Positions 53,389 to 60,649 of a stretch of DNA of 64,000 bases are shown in pieces. Under the pieces are notes generated by a model. That model was given only the letters and a program-made list of their open reading frames with translations. It had not been told where the DNA came from and made no database searches. The stretch is from assembly GCF_014235185.1 (NCBI RefSeq), contig NZ_CP060131.1, positions 1,061,501 to 1,125,500 of the forward strand. The letters run 5' to 3'. Numbering within the stretch: position 1 is the first letter of the stretch; each line of letters begins with the position of its first letter. The translations under genes and the position numbers were made by a program. The stretch comes from Pseudonocardia petroleophila. Lineage in GTDB: Bacteria; Actinomycetota; Actinomycetes; Mycobacteriales; Pseudonocardiaceae.

Positions 53389-54611
53389 CCGAGGGGAGCG
53401 CCGGCCGCAAGCGGGCCAACGGCGAAGGAACGATCTACGCCCGCAAGGACGGACGGTTCGAGGGTGCGGCCTACGTGCTGATGACCGACGGCACGGTCCG
53501 CCGACAGCGCGTCTACGGCCGCACCCGGCGGGAGGCGTTCGACAAGCTGGCGAAGATCCAGCAGCACAGCCGCGAGGGCATCCCGATGCCGTCCGAGTCG
53601 TGGACCGTGGACCGCTACCTCGCCTACTGGCTCGAACACGTCGTCAGGCCGAGCAGCAAGCCCAAGACGCACGAGGGCTACGAGGGGATCGTCCGCGTGC
53701 ATCTGGCCCCGACGCTGGGTCGGAAGCGGATCAAGAGTTTGCAGGCGGCCGACGTCCGCCGGCTCCTGCTCCGGGCGGCCAACCGTTGTCGGTGCTGCGA
53801 AGAGGGCATCGACTCGGCCCGGCCGGAGAAGCAGCGCAAGTGCTGCGCGGTCGGGCGATGCTGCGGCAAGTTCCCCGGCACGCGACGGCTGCAACAGATT
53901 CACGCCGTGCTCAGGAACGCGCTACAGAGCGCATGCAAGGAAGAGATCATCATGCGGAACGTGGCCCGGCTGGTCTCGGTGCCGGCGCCGAACTACCGCG
54001 TCCACCGCGGCGTCAACGTCGAGCAGGCTCGCCGGCTCATCGCGGAGGCCGAGGGCGACCGGTTTCACGCGCTCTACGTGATGACGCTCTACCTCGGGAT
54101 GCGCCGCGCCGAGCTGCTTGGGCTCGCGTGGACGGACGTCGACCTCGACGCGGGGCACCTGGAGATCACCCAGACGTTGCAACGGGTCGACGGGGCGCTA
54201 CGGCTCGTGCCGACGAAAACCCGAAGCTCGGAACGGACGGTCCCGCTCGTCGGGCAGTGCGGGGAGGCTCTGCGCGCGCACCGGGCCCAGCAGGCGTGGG
54301 ACGCGACCCAGACCGACGGGTGGACGGACAGCGGCCTCGTCTTCACCAGCACGACCGGCACCCCACTGGAGCCGGACAACCTGCGTAGGAGCTGGTACCC
54401 GCTGCGCGAGCGGGTCGGCCTCGGCGGCGTCCGCTTCCACGATCTGCGGCACTCGGCCGTCTCGCTGCTGCTCGGGCTCGGCGTGCCGCCGCACATCGTT
54501 CGGGACATCGTCGGGCACGCCCACATCGGCGTGACCATGGAGATCTACGCGCACGCATCGCTGGCCGAGAAGCGCGCCGCGCTGGCCAAGCTGGATGAGA
54601 GGCTGCGATGA
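53385..54611 (+). CDS. int: tyrosine-type integrase
   Basis: A 408-residue site-specific recombinase. An N-terminal arm-binding AP2-like region (GEGTIYARKDGRFEGAAYV), a core-binding domain (MPSESWTVDRYLAYWLEHV) with a Cys-rich insertion (RCRCCEEGIDSARPEKQRKCCAVGRCC, about 134-160), and the catalytic domain: Arg 240 (GMRRAELLGL), His352-Arg355 (FHDLRHSA), His 378 and Tyr 388 (MEIYAHAS). All catalytic residues are present, so it should be active. It overlaps xis and lies 74 bp before attR. The Cys-rich insertion is common among AICE integrases. Confidence 0.95.
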   Translation: MTEGSAGRKRANGEGTIYARKDGRFEGAAYVLMTDGTVRRQRVYGRTRREAFDKLAKIQQHSREGIPMPSESWTVDRYLAYWLEHVVRPSSKPKTHEGYEGIVRVHLAPTLGRKRIKSLQAADVRRLLLRAANRCRCCEEGIDSARPEKQRKCCAVGRCCGKFPGTRRLQQIHAVLRNALQSACKEEIIMRNVARLVSVPAPNYRVHRGVNVEQARRLIAEAEGDRFHALYVMTLYLGMRRAELLGLAWTDVDLDAGHLEITQTLQRVDGALRLVPTKTRSSERTVPLVGQCGEALRAHRAQQAWDATQTDGWTDSGLVFTSTTGTPLEPDNLRRSWYPLRERVGLGGVRFHDLRHSAVSLLLGLGVPPHIVRDIVGHAHIGVTMEIYAHASLAEKRAALAKLDERLR

Positions 54612-54612
54612 C

Positions 54613-54634
54613 GTTGCCGTCACGGTTGCCGTCA
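54613..54634 (+). promoter_or_regulatory. candidate integrase arm sites, attR side
   Basis: GTTGCCGTCA at 54613-54622 and again at 54625-54634 (12-bp period), matching the pair at 44542-44563. Begins right after the integrase stop. Confidence 0.5.
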
Positions 54635-54684
54635 GAACGACACGGGGAACGTCACCTTCAAGGTGAAACCGCAGGTGAGAAGGT

Positions 54685-54728
54685 GTGGCCAGGGGCGGGG
54701 TCGAACCGCCGACCTACCGCTTTTCAGG
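54685..54728. repeat. attR (44 bp)
   Basis: Exact copy of attL (44416-44459). It forms the 3' half of the intact tRNA-Phe gene, from the anticodon loop to the end. So the element supplies the 3' end of the tRNA. Confidence 0.93.
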
Positions 54729-54759
54729 CGGTCGCTCGTACCAACTGAGCTACCTGGCC
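54686..54759 (-). tRNA. tRNA-Phe (GAA)
   Basis: A cloverleaf of 74 nt: acceptor GGCCAGG/CCTGGCC, D-arm GCTCAGTTGGTACGAGC, anticodon stem ACCGC with loop CTGAAAA (GAA), T-arm with GGTTCGACCCC. The CCA end is not encoded. Its 3' half is the attachment site of the AICE. Confidence 0.95.
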
Positions 54760-54793
54760 GGGAGGTCCGGTGGGACACCGAACCATGGTGGAG

Positions 54794-54867
54794 CGACCCA
54801 GACGGGACTCGAACCCGCGACCTTCGCCGTGACAGGGCGACGCGCTAACCAACTGCGCCACTGGGCC
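54794..54867 (-). tRNA. tRNA-Asp (GTC)
   Basis: 74 nt; acceptor GGCCCAG/CTGGGTC (one G-U pair), anticodon loop CTGTCAC (GTC), T-arm GGGTTCGAGTCCC. CCA not encoded. Middle gene of a Glu-Asp-Phe cluster on the minus strand. Confidence 0.95.
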
Positions 54868-54890
54868 TTGCTGTGAAGCTGTGTGAAGCG

Positions 54891-54963
54891 TACCCCCAAC
54901 GGGATTCGAACCCGCGTTGCCGCCTTGAAAGGGCGGAGTCCTAGGCCACTAGACGATGGGGAC
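54891..54963 (-). tRNA. tRNA-Glu (TTC)
   Basis: 73 nt; anticodon loop CTTTCAA (TTC), T-arm GGGTTCGAATCCC, D-arm GTCTAGTGGCCTAGGAC. The acceptor ends in wobble pairs (G1-U72, U2-G71), as in other actinomycete tRNA-Glu genes. First gene of the cluster. Confidence 0.95.
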
Positions 54964-55060
54964 TCGGACCGCCGAGGCCGTCCGTGCCGTCAACGACTGT
55001 CCGTTGGGAGCCCGCCAAGCATAGGACAGGCCCCCGACGGGCCCCGCAGCGGGGTGCCGC

Positions 55061-55294
55061 TCAGCGGCTGACCGGCGGCGGGAGGTCCGGCGTGGACGAG
55101 ATCAGACCCAGCATGTCGAGCAGTTCGCGCAGGTCCTCGGACCCCGAGGAGTTCTTCGCGACGACCAGTCGCGCGCTGTGCAGCTGGTCGTCGCTGACGC
55201 GGTAGGCGTCGGACGCGGTGCGCTGGCTCGGGATCGACCCCGAGGTGACGCCGTCGCCCGTCTCCCGCCGCGCGCTGCCGATACCACCGGTCAT
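55061..55294 (-). CDS. 77-residue conserved hypothetical
   Basis: A small soluble protein (MTGGIGSARRETGDGVTSGS...) with a helix-rich C-terminal part (LHSARLVVAKNSSGSEDLRELLDMLGLI) and a proline-rich end. Not recognised. ATG 55294 has GGGAGG upstream. It lies next to the tRNA cluster, on the same strand and upstream of it. Confidence 0.55.
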   Translation of the reverse strand: MTGGIGSARRETGDGVTSGSIPSQRTASDAYRVSDDQLHSARLVVAKNSSGSEDLRELLDMLGLISSTPDLPPPVSR

Positions 55295-55485
55295 CCCAGC
55301 CTCCCGCCGCTGTGGCCACCCCCGTGACCGTGACCGAGACGTTACCTATCGGGGGACCCCCGCGCACGCCCCTTCCCGGGTGAGCGGACCGGCCGACGGT
55401 GACTCTGCGGGGTCGGGCGGCCACCGGTGTCCGGGCCTCCCGACGCCTCTGCCACCATGTCCGGCAGCCCGTTCGAGGAGGTCCG

Positions 55486-55707
55486 ATGGCTGTCCAGGCC
55501 CCGTTCCGCACGCACGTCACCGTCACCGGGATGACGTGCCGGCACTGCGTGATGTCGGTCACCGAGGAGGTCTCCGAGATCGACGGCGTGAGCGCCGTCG
55601 ACGCCGACCTCGACAGCGGCCGGGTCACGGTGCTCGCCGACCGCGACATCGAGCCCGACGAGATCGCCGCGGCCGTCCACGAGGCGGGCTTCGAGCTCGT
55701 CGGCTGA
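55486..55707 (+). CDS. heavy-metal-associated (HMA) domain protein
   Basis: A 73-residue copper-chaperone-like protein: the metal loop GMTCRHCVMSVTEEV (CxxC, Cys 19 and Cys 22) and the ferredoxin-like fold ending in IAAAVHEAGFELVG. It carries Cu(I) or another soft metal. ATG 55486 with GAGGAGG 6 nt upstream. No P-type ATPase is next to it in the window. Confidence 0.93.
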   Translation: MAVQAPFRTHVTVTGMTCRHCVMSVTEEVSEIDGVSAVDADLDSGRVTVLADRDIEPDEIAAAVHEAGFELVG

Positions 55708-55734
55708 CCGCCCCGGCGCCGTAGGGTGCCGGGC

Positions 55735-56094
55735 ATGCCGTCCGATCGCCGTGCGCGCCGCCGCTCCCCGGGACCCGGGCCGGACGCGCACGATCCCGAG
55801 CTCGACTCCTACCTCGCCGCGCTCGCGCCCGGGGCCGAGGAGCACACCACGGAGCTGACGGGCCGGTTCGGCTCGGCCCAGGTGTTCCAGCTCCGGCTGC
55901 CCGCGCTGCGCATCGAGCAGCTGCGCCGGATCGCGGAGGAGCGCGGGGTCTCGCCGGGCGCGCTGGCCGTCGACTGGGTGGTGGAGCGGCTCGACCGCGA
56001 GGACACCCCCACCGGGCCGCTCGCCGTCGTGGAGCAGGCGGAGAAGCGCCGGCGCGGACCGCTGAGCCGGCTCGGCAGGCGGGACCGCTCCTAG
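55735..56094 (+). CDS. 119-residue hypothetical, possible ribbon-helix-helix
   Basis: A basic N-terminus (MPSDRRARRRSPG), then QVFQLRLPALRIEQLRRIAEERGVSPGALAVDWVVERLDRED, which reads like a ribbon-helix-helix DNA-binding unit (strand, helix, turn, helix), and a charged tail. No named family. ATG 55735 has TAGGGT 7 nt upstream (leaderless). Its stop shares a CTAG with the convergent SGNH gene. Confidence 0.55.
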   Translation: MPSDRRARRRSPGPGPDAHDPELDSYLAALAPGAEEHTTELTGRFGSAQVFQLRLPALRIEQLRRIAEERGVSPGALAVDWVVERLDREDTPTGPLAVVEQAEKRRRGPLSRLGRRDRS

Positions 56095-57437
56095 GGCCCG
56101 GAGACCAGGACGCGGCTCGGGCCGCCGTCGAGGCAGGGGCTGCCGGTCAGCAGGGACGGGTCGAGCGCGTCGGCCAGCGCGCGGTACCCGGCCGCCGAGA
56201 GGTGCAGGCCGTCGCCGGAGTCGAAGGCCGGCACCAACCGGGTGGGGTCGGCGGGATCGGTCACGGCCGCGGCGAAGTCGGCCACCCCGTCGGCGTGCTC
56301 CGCGCCGTGCGCCCGCACCCACGCGTTCACGGCCTCGCGGGTGGCGATCGCCTCCGGCGTGCCGTGCGCGCCCGTCGCGGACGGTGTGATGGTCGTCAGC
56401 ACCACCCGGGTGCCGCCGGCGTGGGCGCGCTCGGCGAACCGCACCATCCCCGCGACGATCTCGTCGGCCGTGCGGCCGGCCGCGATGTCGTTGGTCCCGA
56501 TGTGCAGCACGACGTCGGACGCGGCCCCGACGTCGCGGTCGTAGCGGGCCAGCGGCGAGTCGCCGTCGAGCAGCGGGTCGTCGGTGAGCAGCTGGTTGCG
56601 GGAGATGCCGGAGTTGAGCACCGACATGACGGCCGGGCCGCCCGCGGTGGTGAGCCGCCGCGCGAGCGCGTCGGACCAGCGCTCCCCCGGCCCGGCGCCG
56701 ACACCGTCGGTGATCGAGTCACCGATCGTCACGACCGCGTTGACCGGGCGCGGCGCCAGCACGTCGACGCCGGTGAGCACCATCCAGGACGTGACGGGCG
56801 TGTCGAACGCGGCGCCGTCGTCGACGAGCGCGGCGTCGCCGGGCGTGGACAGGTAGGACGTCTGCAGGGCCACACCGTGCTGGGTGAGCACGTCGGGCGG
56901 GGTCACCAGGAACAGGCTGACGGCGAGCGGGCGGCCGACCTCGGCGACGAGCGCCACCGGGTCGCTGACGACCTCCGCACCCGGCGGCACCGTCACCGCC
57001 GGCACCCCGCCGAACGCGACCGGGCGCATCGTGCCGGGCACCAGCCCGGCCGCCCCGTCGGACCAGGCCGCGGACACCGTGCCCACCTGCATCGGCGTGG
57101 TGCCGTAGGCGTTCGACAGCCGGACCCGCACCTGCGACCCGGTGACCTGCGGCGAGACCACCATCCGCAGCGTCCGACCGGCCATGCCCGGGTCGGCGGG
57201 CAGCGGCTGCGCCGCGGCGTGCCAGGCACCCGCCCAGGCGGGCGCGCAGTCGGGCCCGGGATCGGTCGAGGCGACGGACCCGACGGTCTCGGGGGCGCGG
57301 TCGGTCAGGGCGAACGCCCCCAGCAGGCAGATCATCGCGGCGGCGGCGACGAGCCCTCGCACCCCGTTCCGCACCCGTGCCCCTGCCCGCATCGCCCGCC
57401 CCACCGACCCCTCGCTCCGAACCGTCCGCAGTGTCAT
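56091..57437 (-). CDS. secreted SGNH/GDSL-type esterase
   Basis: 448 residues with an N-terminal hydrophobic anchor or signal (GLVAAAAMICLLGAFALT). The N-terminal 200 residues form a beta-rich domain of unknown role; the SGNH hydrolase domain follows: VVTIGDSITDGVGAG (block I, Ser nucleophile), HIGTNDIAAG (block III, Asn), and FDSGDGLHLSAAGYRALAD (block V, Asp and His). It hydrolyses esters of an unknown substrate outside the cell. Start uncertain: ATG 57437 is the best in-frame choice, and a shorter start 15 codons later is possible. Confidence 0.83.
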   Translation of the reverse strand: MTLRTVRSEGSVGRAMRAGARVRNGVRGLVAAAAMICLLGAFALTDRAPETVGSVASTDPGPDCAPAWAGAWHAAAQPLPADPGMAGRTLRMVVSPQVTGSQVRVRLSNAYGTTPMQVGTVSAAWSDGAAGLVPGTMRPVAFGGVPAVTVPPGAEVVSDPVALVAEVGRPLAVSLFLVTPPDVLTQHGVALQTSYLSTPGDAALVDDGAAFDTPVTSWMVLTGVDVLAPRPVNAVVTIGDSITDGVGAGPGERWSDALARRLTTAGGPAVMSVLNSGISRNQLLTDDPLLDGDSPLARYDRDVGAASDVVLHIGTNDIAAGRTADEIVAGMVRFAERAHAGGTRVVLTTITPSATGAHGTPEAIATREAVNAWVRAHGAEHADGVADFAAAVTDPADPTRLVPAFDSGDGLHLSAAGYRALADALDPSLLTGSPCLDGGPSRVLVSGP

Positions 57438-57518
57438 CGCCGCACCCGGCGCGAACGTGACGACACACGTCGCTAGAACGGGTAGTAGGCGATCCGTTAC
57501 GTAGGGTGGAACGAGCGA

Positions 57519-57553
57519 GACCACCCGATCGTGAGTCGGCCGATCGGGTGGTC
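57519..57553. terminator. perfect 13-bp hairpin (57519-57531/57541-57553)
   Basis: GACCACCCGATCG pairs with CGATCGGGTGGTC across a 9-nt loop. Lies between the GDH stop and the SGNH start on the minus strand; one of two tandem hairpins. Confidence 0.65.
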
Positions 57554-57601
57554 ACGTTACGTCGAGTCCGATTCACTCTCCGTGAGTGACTCGACCGGGG
57601 C

Positions 57602-57626
57602 GCCGGGTGGTCCCCCACCACCCGGC
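57602..57626. terminator. perfect 10-bp hairpin after the GDH gene
   Basis: GCCGGGTGGT pairs with ACCACCCGGC with a 5-nt loop, 20 bp after the dehydrogenase stop. The nearer of the two tandem hairpins. Confidence 0.7.
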
Positions 57627-57645
57627 CAGGTGAACCGGCCCCGGA

Positions 57646-58923
57646 TCAGGGGATGACGACCGGCGGGGCGCCCTGCGGGTCCCTCGCCAGTGCCGCGCGG
57701 CGGGCCGCGGCCCACGCCCAGCCGGTGTGCCGCGGCGGCGTGCCGTCGACGATCCAGCGCTCCAGCAGCATGCCGACCTTCGCCGTCATCTCGGTGCGCA
57801 ACCGCAGGAACGAGGTCTCGGGGACCTCGTCCACGTAGCCGAGCAGCAGCCACCAGGCCCAGGCCGCCGCCCCGGCGTTGGCGACGAAGTCGGGGAGCAC
57901 CGGGATGCCCCGCGCGGTGAGCATCGCCTCCGCCTCCGGCGTGGTGGCGGTGTTGGCCGCCTCCACGACCACCTTCGCGGCCACGTCGAAGGAGTTGTCC
58001 GGCGTGATCGCGTAGGAGATCGCGGCGGGGATGAGGATGTCGGCGGCCGTGGCGATCACGGCGTTGCGCGGGAGGCGCTGCACGTCGGACGGCACGCGGT
58101 CGCGGTCGATCTCGCCGAACTCGTCGCGCAGCTCCAGCAGCGCGGGGATGTCCAGGCCGCCCGGGTGGTAGAGCGTGCCGGCGGCGTCGGCGACGGCGAC
58201 GACCCGCATCCCGGCCTCGTGCAGGTAGAAGGCCGCGGCGCCGCCCATCGTGCCGATGCCCTGGATCGCGACGGTCGTGCCGGGCAGCGACCAGCTCCAC
58301 GTCTGCGCCGCGGCCAGACAGGCCTGCGCGACGCCGTAGCCGCCGATGACGTCCCCGAGCAGACCGCCCTCGACCGGGGCGTCGAGCCCGGCCCGGACGC
58401 GGCGCATCGTCGCCTCCGGGTCGGCCGACCGCGTGATCGCCGCGTGGTAGCTCTGGCCGAGGCCGATGCGCGCGAAGACCTCGTCGATCAGGTGCTGCGG
58501 GACGCCCAGGTCCTCCGCGGTCACCCAGTAGCCGTCGAGCCAGGGGCGCATGGCCTCGCAGAAGCGCGTGAGGACGTCGAAGGCGCGGGGGTCCTTGGGG
58601 TCGATGTCGATGCCGCCCTTGGCCCCGCCGACGGGCAGGTCGAACACGGCGGTCTTCGCGGCCATGCCGCGGGCGAGGTCCTCGACCTCGGCCATCGTGC
58701 AGCCCGCGCGCATCCGCGTGCCGCCGGTGGCCAGGCCGGACACCAGCAGGTGCACGACGAGGTAGCCGAGGGTGCCGGTGACGGGGTCGGTCCAGGTCAG
58801 GCGGATCAACGGGTCCTGGTCGACGGCCCCCGGGTCGCGGACGACGGCCGGCTGGACGGGCGTCTCGACGGCCTGCCGGGCGGGCTGCTGCACGGGCATC
58901 ATCGGGTCCTGCATCGTGGTCAC
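57646..58923 (-). CDS. Glu/Leu/Phe/Val dehydrogenase
   Basis: A 425-residue amino acid dehydrogenase of the GluDH type: PVGGAKGGIDIDP (substrate Lys and the glycine loop), WVTAEDLGVP (catalytic Asp), VAIQGIGTMGGAAAFYLHEAG (NAD(P)-binding GxGxxG), and NAGAAAWAWWLLLGYVDE. It interconverts an amino acid and its 2-oxo acid plus ammonia; whether it prefers Glu or a branched-chain amino acid is open. GTG 58923 with GGGAG upstream. Divergent from a LysR regulator that may control it (115 bp between starts). Confidence 0.87.
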   Translation of the reverse strand: MTTMQDPMMPVQQPARQAVETPVQPAVVRDPGAVDQDPLIRLTWTDPVTGTLGYLVVHLLVSGLATGGTRMRAGCTMAEVEDLARGMAAKTAVFDLPVGGAKGGIDIDPKDPRAFDVLTRFCEAMRPWLDGYWVTAEDLGVPQHLIDEVFARIGLGQSYHAAITRSADPEATMRRVRAGLDAPVEGGLLGDVIGGYGVAQACLAAAQTWSWSLPGTTVAIQGIGTMGGAAAFYLHEAGMRVVAVADAAGTLYHPGGLDIPALLELRDEFGEIDRDRVPSDVQRLPRNAVIATAADILIPAAISYAITPDNSFDVAAKVVVEAANTATTPEAEAMLTARGIPVLPDFVANAGAAAWAWWLLLGYVDEVPETSFLRLRTEMTAKVGMLLERWIVDGTPPRHTGWAWAAARRAALARDPQGAPPVVIP

Positions 58924-59026
58924 GTCGCACCACTCCCATCGTCTGGTCGGCCGGTGGCCCCAGCGTGGGTCCGGCGCCGGACGTGCGTCTAGTTACGGAA
59001 CCTGCACAGGGGCGTTCACCGGTGCT

Positions 59027-59032
59027 TACGCT
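59027..59032 (+). promoter_or_regulatory. leaderless -10 (TACGCT) of the LysR gene
   Basis: TACGCT lies exactly 6 nt before GTG 59039, without a ribosome site. Confidence 0.55.
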
Positions 59033-59038
59033 GCGACC

Positions 59039-59950
59039 GTGGACCTCTCGCTGCAGCGCCTGCGGATGCTGCGCGAACTGCGTCGCCGCGGCACCGTCAC
59101 CGCCGCCGCGCAGGCGCTGCACTACACGGCGTCCGCGGTGTCCCAGCAGCTCGCACAGCTCGAGCGCGACGTCGGCAGCTCCCTGTTCGAGCGCCTCGGC
59201 AGGCGGGTCCAGCTCACCGACACGGGCCTCGTGCTGGCCGAGCACGCCGAGGAGATCCTGGGGGCAGTCGAGCGGGCCACGCTGGCCCTGGAGGAGGCGC
59301 AGGCCACAGTCTCGGTGCGGCTCACGGCCGGGGTGTGGGCGTCGGTCGCGTCCGGGCTGCTGCCCGCCGCGCTGACCGTCCTCGCCGCCGAGCACCCGGG
59401 GATCCGCGTCCGCACCGTCGAGCTGGCCCCCGAGGACACCGCGGGCGCGGTGCGCGACGGCACGCTCGACTTCTCCTTCGTCATCGAGTACTCCGGCTAC
59501 CCGCTGGCCTGGGACTCCGGCCTGGACCGGACGGTGATCGCCGACGAGCGGCTGCACGCCGCGGTGCCGCCGGGCACCATCGCGGCCCCCACCGTCGTGC
59601 TGGCCGACCTGGCCGAGCACCCGTGGATCCTGGCCGGGCCCCGTTCGCACCTGGGCCGGGCGGTGCGCATCGCCTGCCAGCGCGCCGGGTTCGAGCCGCG
59701 CGTCGAGCACGAGGTGGGCGAGCAGTCCACCGCACTCGCCATGGTCGCGGCGGGGCTGGGCGTCACCCTCGTCTCCGACCTCGGCCTCGCGCTGTGCCCG
59801 CCCGGTGTCGATGTCCGCGCGATGACCGAGCCCATCACCCGGACGGTGTCGATCGCGTACCGCACGGGCACCGCCCGGCGCACCTCGCTGCAACTGGTGA
59901 TCGACGCCGTGCGCACCGAGGCCGCCGCGCGCGGCCTCGGTGCGCGCTGA
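59039..59950 (+). CDS. LysR-family transcriptional regulator
   Basis: 303 residues. The N-terminal winged helix-turn-helix (LQRLRMLRELRRRGTVTAAAQALHYTASAVSQQLAQLERDVGSSLFERLGRRVQLT) is classical LysR; the C-terminal periplasmic-binding-like domain follows (RVRTVELAPEDTAGAVRDGTLDFSFVIEYSG). GTG 59039 looks leaderless; an ATG start would lose the helix-turn-helix. Divergent from the amino acid dehydrogenase gene, so it is its likely regulator. Confidence 0.9.
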   Translation: MDLSLQRLRMLRELRRRGTVTAAAQALHYTASAVSQQLAQLERDVGSSLFERLGRRVQLTDTGLVLAEHAEEILGAVERATLALEEAQATVSVRLTAGVWASVASGLLPAALTVLAAEHPGIRVRTVELAPEDTAGAVRDGTLDFSFVIEYSGYPLAWDSGLDRTVIADERLHAAVPPGTIAAPTVVLADLAEHPWILAGPRSHLGRAVRIACQRAGFEPRVEHEVGEQSTALAMVAAGLGVTLVSDLGLALCPPGVDVRAMTEPITRTVSIAYRTGTARRTSLQLVIDAVRTEAAARGLGAR

Positions 59951-59982
59951 CCCGCGCCGGGTCACCGAACGCGGGCGAGCGG

Positions 59983-60459
59983 TCAGGCGACGGTGCGGCC
60001 GATGTGCGGGTTCGACGGGCGGGTCCCCTTGGCGTAACCCCGCATCGCACTGATCACGGGGTCGGCCTCCCTGGTGTCGTGGCCCGGCTCAGGGGCGCCG
60101 CCGGCGCTGTGGTCGGTCAGCACCGGCATGCCGGCCGGCTGGTCGTCGTCGGACACGCGCGCCATCGACCAGCGCGAGAAGGCCCTGCTCTCCACCGCCT
60201 CGGCCTCAAGGAGCGTGACGGCCTCGTGCCGGTCGTCGGCGGCGATCTTCTCGTAGAGGCCGCGCACCACGCCCTCGTCGCCCTCCAGCGTCTGCACCAC
60301 GTAGTCCTGCCAGACGAGCAGGGCGCCCGTGATGTCGCGGTTGACGTTCTTCGCGCGGGAGTTCTCGAGGATCGACTCGATCTCGACCTTGCGGTCCTCC
60401 GGCGAGATCGTGAGTTGGCTGCGGTAGACGATTCTGAACAACGGGGCAGTGTCGGCCAC
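59983..60459 (-). CDS. BLUF-domain blue-light sensor protein (2)
   Basis: A 158-residue short BLUF protein: FRIVYRSQLTI (Tyr), NVNRDITGALLVWQDYVVQTLEG (Asn, Gln) and FSRWSMARVSDD (Trp/Met). A slightly longer C-terminus than the first BLUF protein, with no output domain. The two share most of the sequence in the core, including the FSRWS.ARV end, so they are paralogues. GTG 60459 with GGAAGG upstream. Convergent with the LysR gene and divergent from prpE. Confidence 0.9.
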   Translation of the reverse strand: MADTAPLFRIVYRSQLTISPEDRKVEIESILENSRAKNVNRDITGALLVWQDYVVQTLEGDEGVVRGLYEKIAADDRHEAVTLLEAEAVESRAFSRWSMARVSDDDQPAGMPVLTDHSAGGAPEPGHDTREADPVISAMRGYAKGTRPSNPHIGRTVA

Positions 60460-60649
60460 GAGAGGCCTTCCTGTTCGTGTACTCCACCGGTCACGATGAC
60501 CGGCGTCTCAAACCGTAACTCGATGTGATCCGGGCCACATGTCGATCTTGAGCGGCCCCGCGATGCCCCGGGCCTGCGAGGACCCGGTCGGCGTCTCCGC
60601 ACGCCGCACTAGGGTTCCCGCAACCGGATACGGCGAGGAGGGCGTGGAC

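Larger units (their letters stand above)
44416..54728. mobile_element. actinomycete integrative and conjugative element (AICE), 10.3 kb
   Basis: Bounded by 44-bp exact direct repeats equal to the 3' half of tRNA-Phe (attL 44416-44459, attR 54685-54728). Contents: RCR-type Rep, XRE and GntR regulators, small overlapping ORFs, FtsK/TraB-type translocase, excisionase and tyrosine integrase next to attR. This is the module set of pSAM2-like AICEs. One lower-GC secreted cutinase gene is extra cargo. The tRNA is left intact. Confidence 0.92.
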
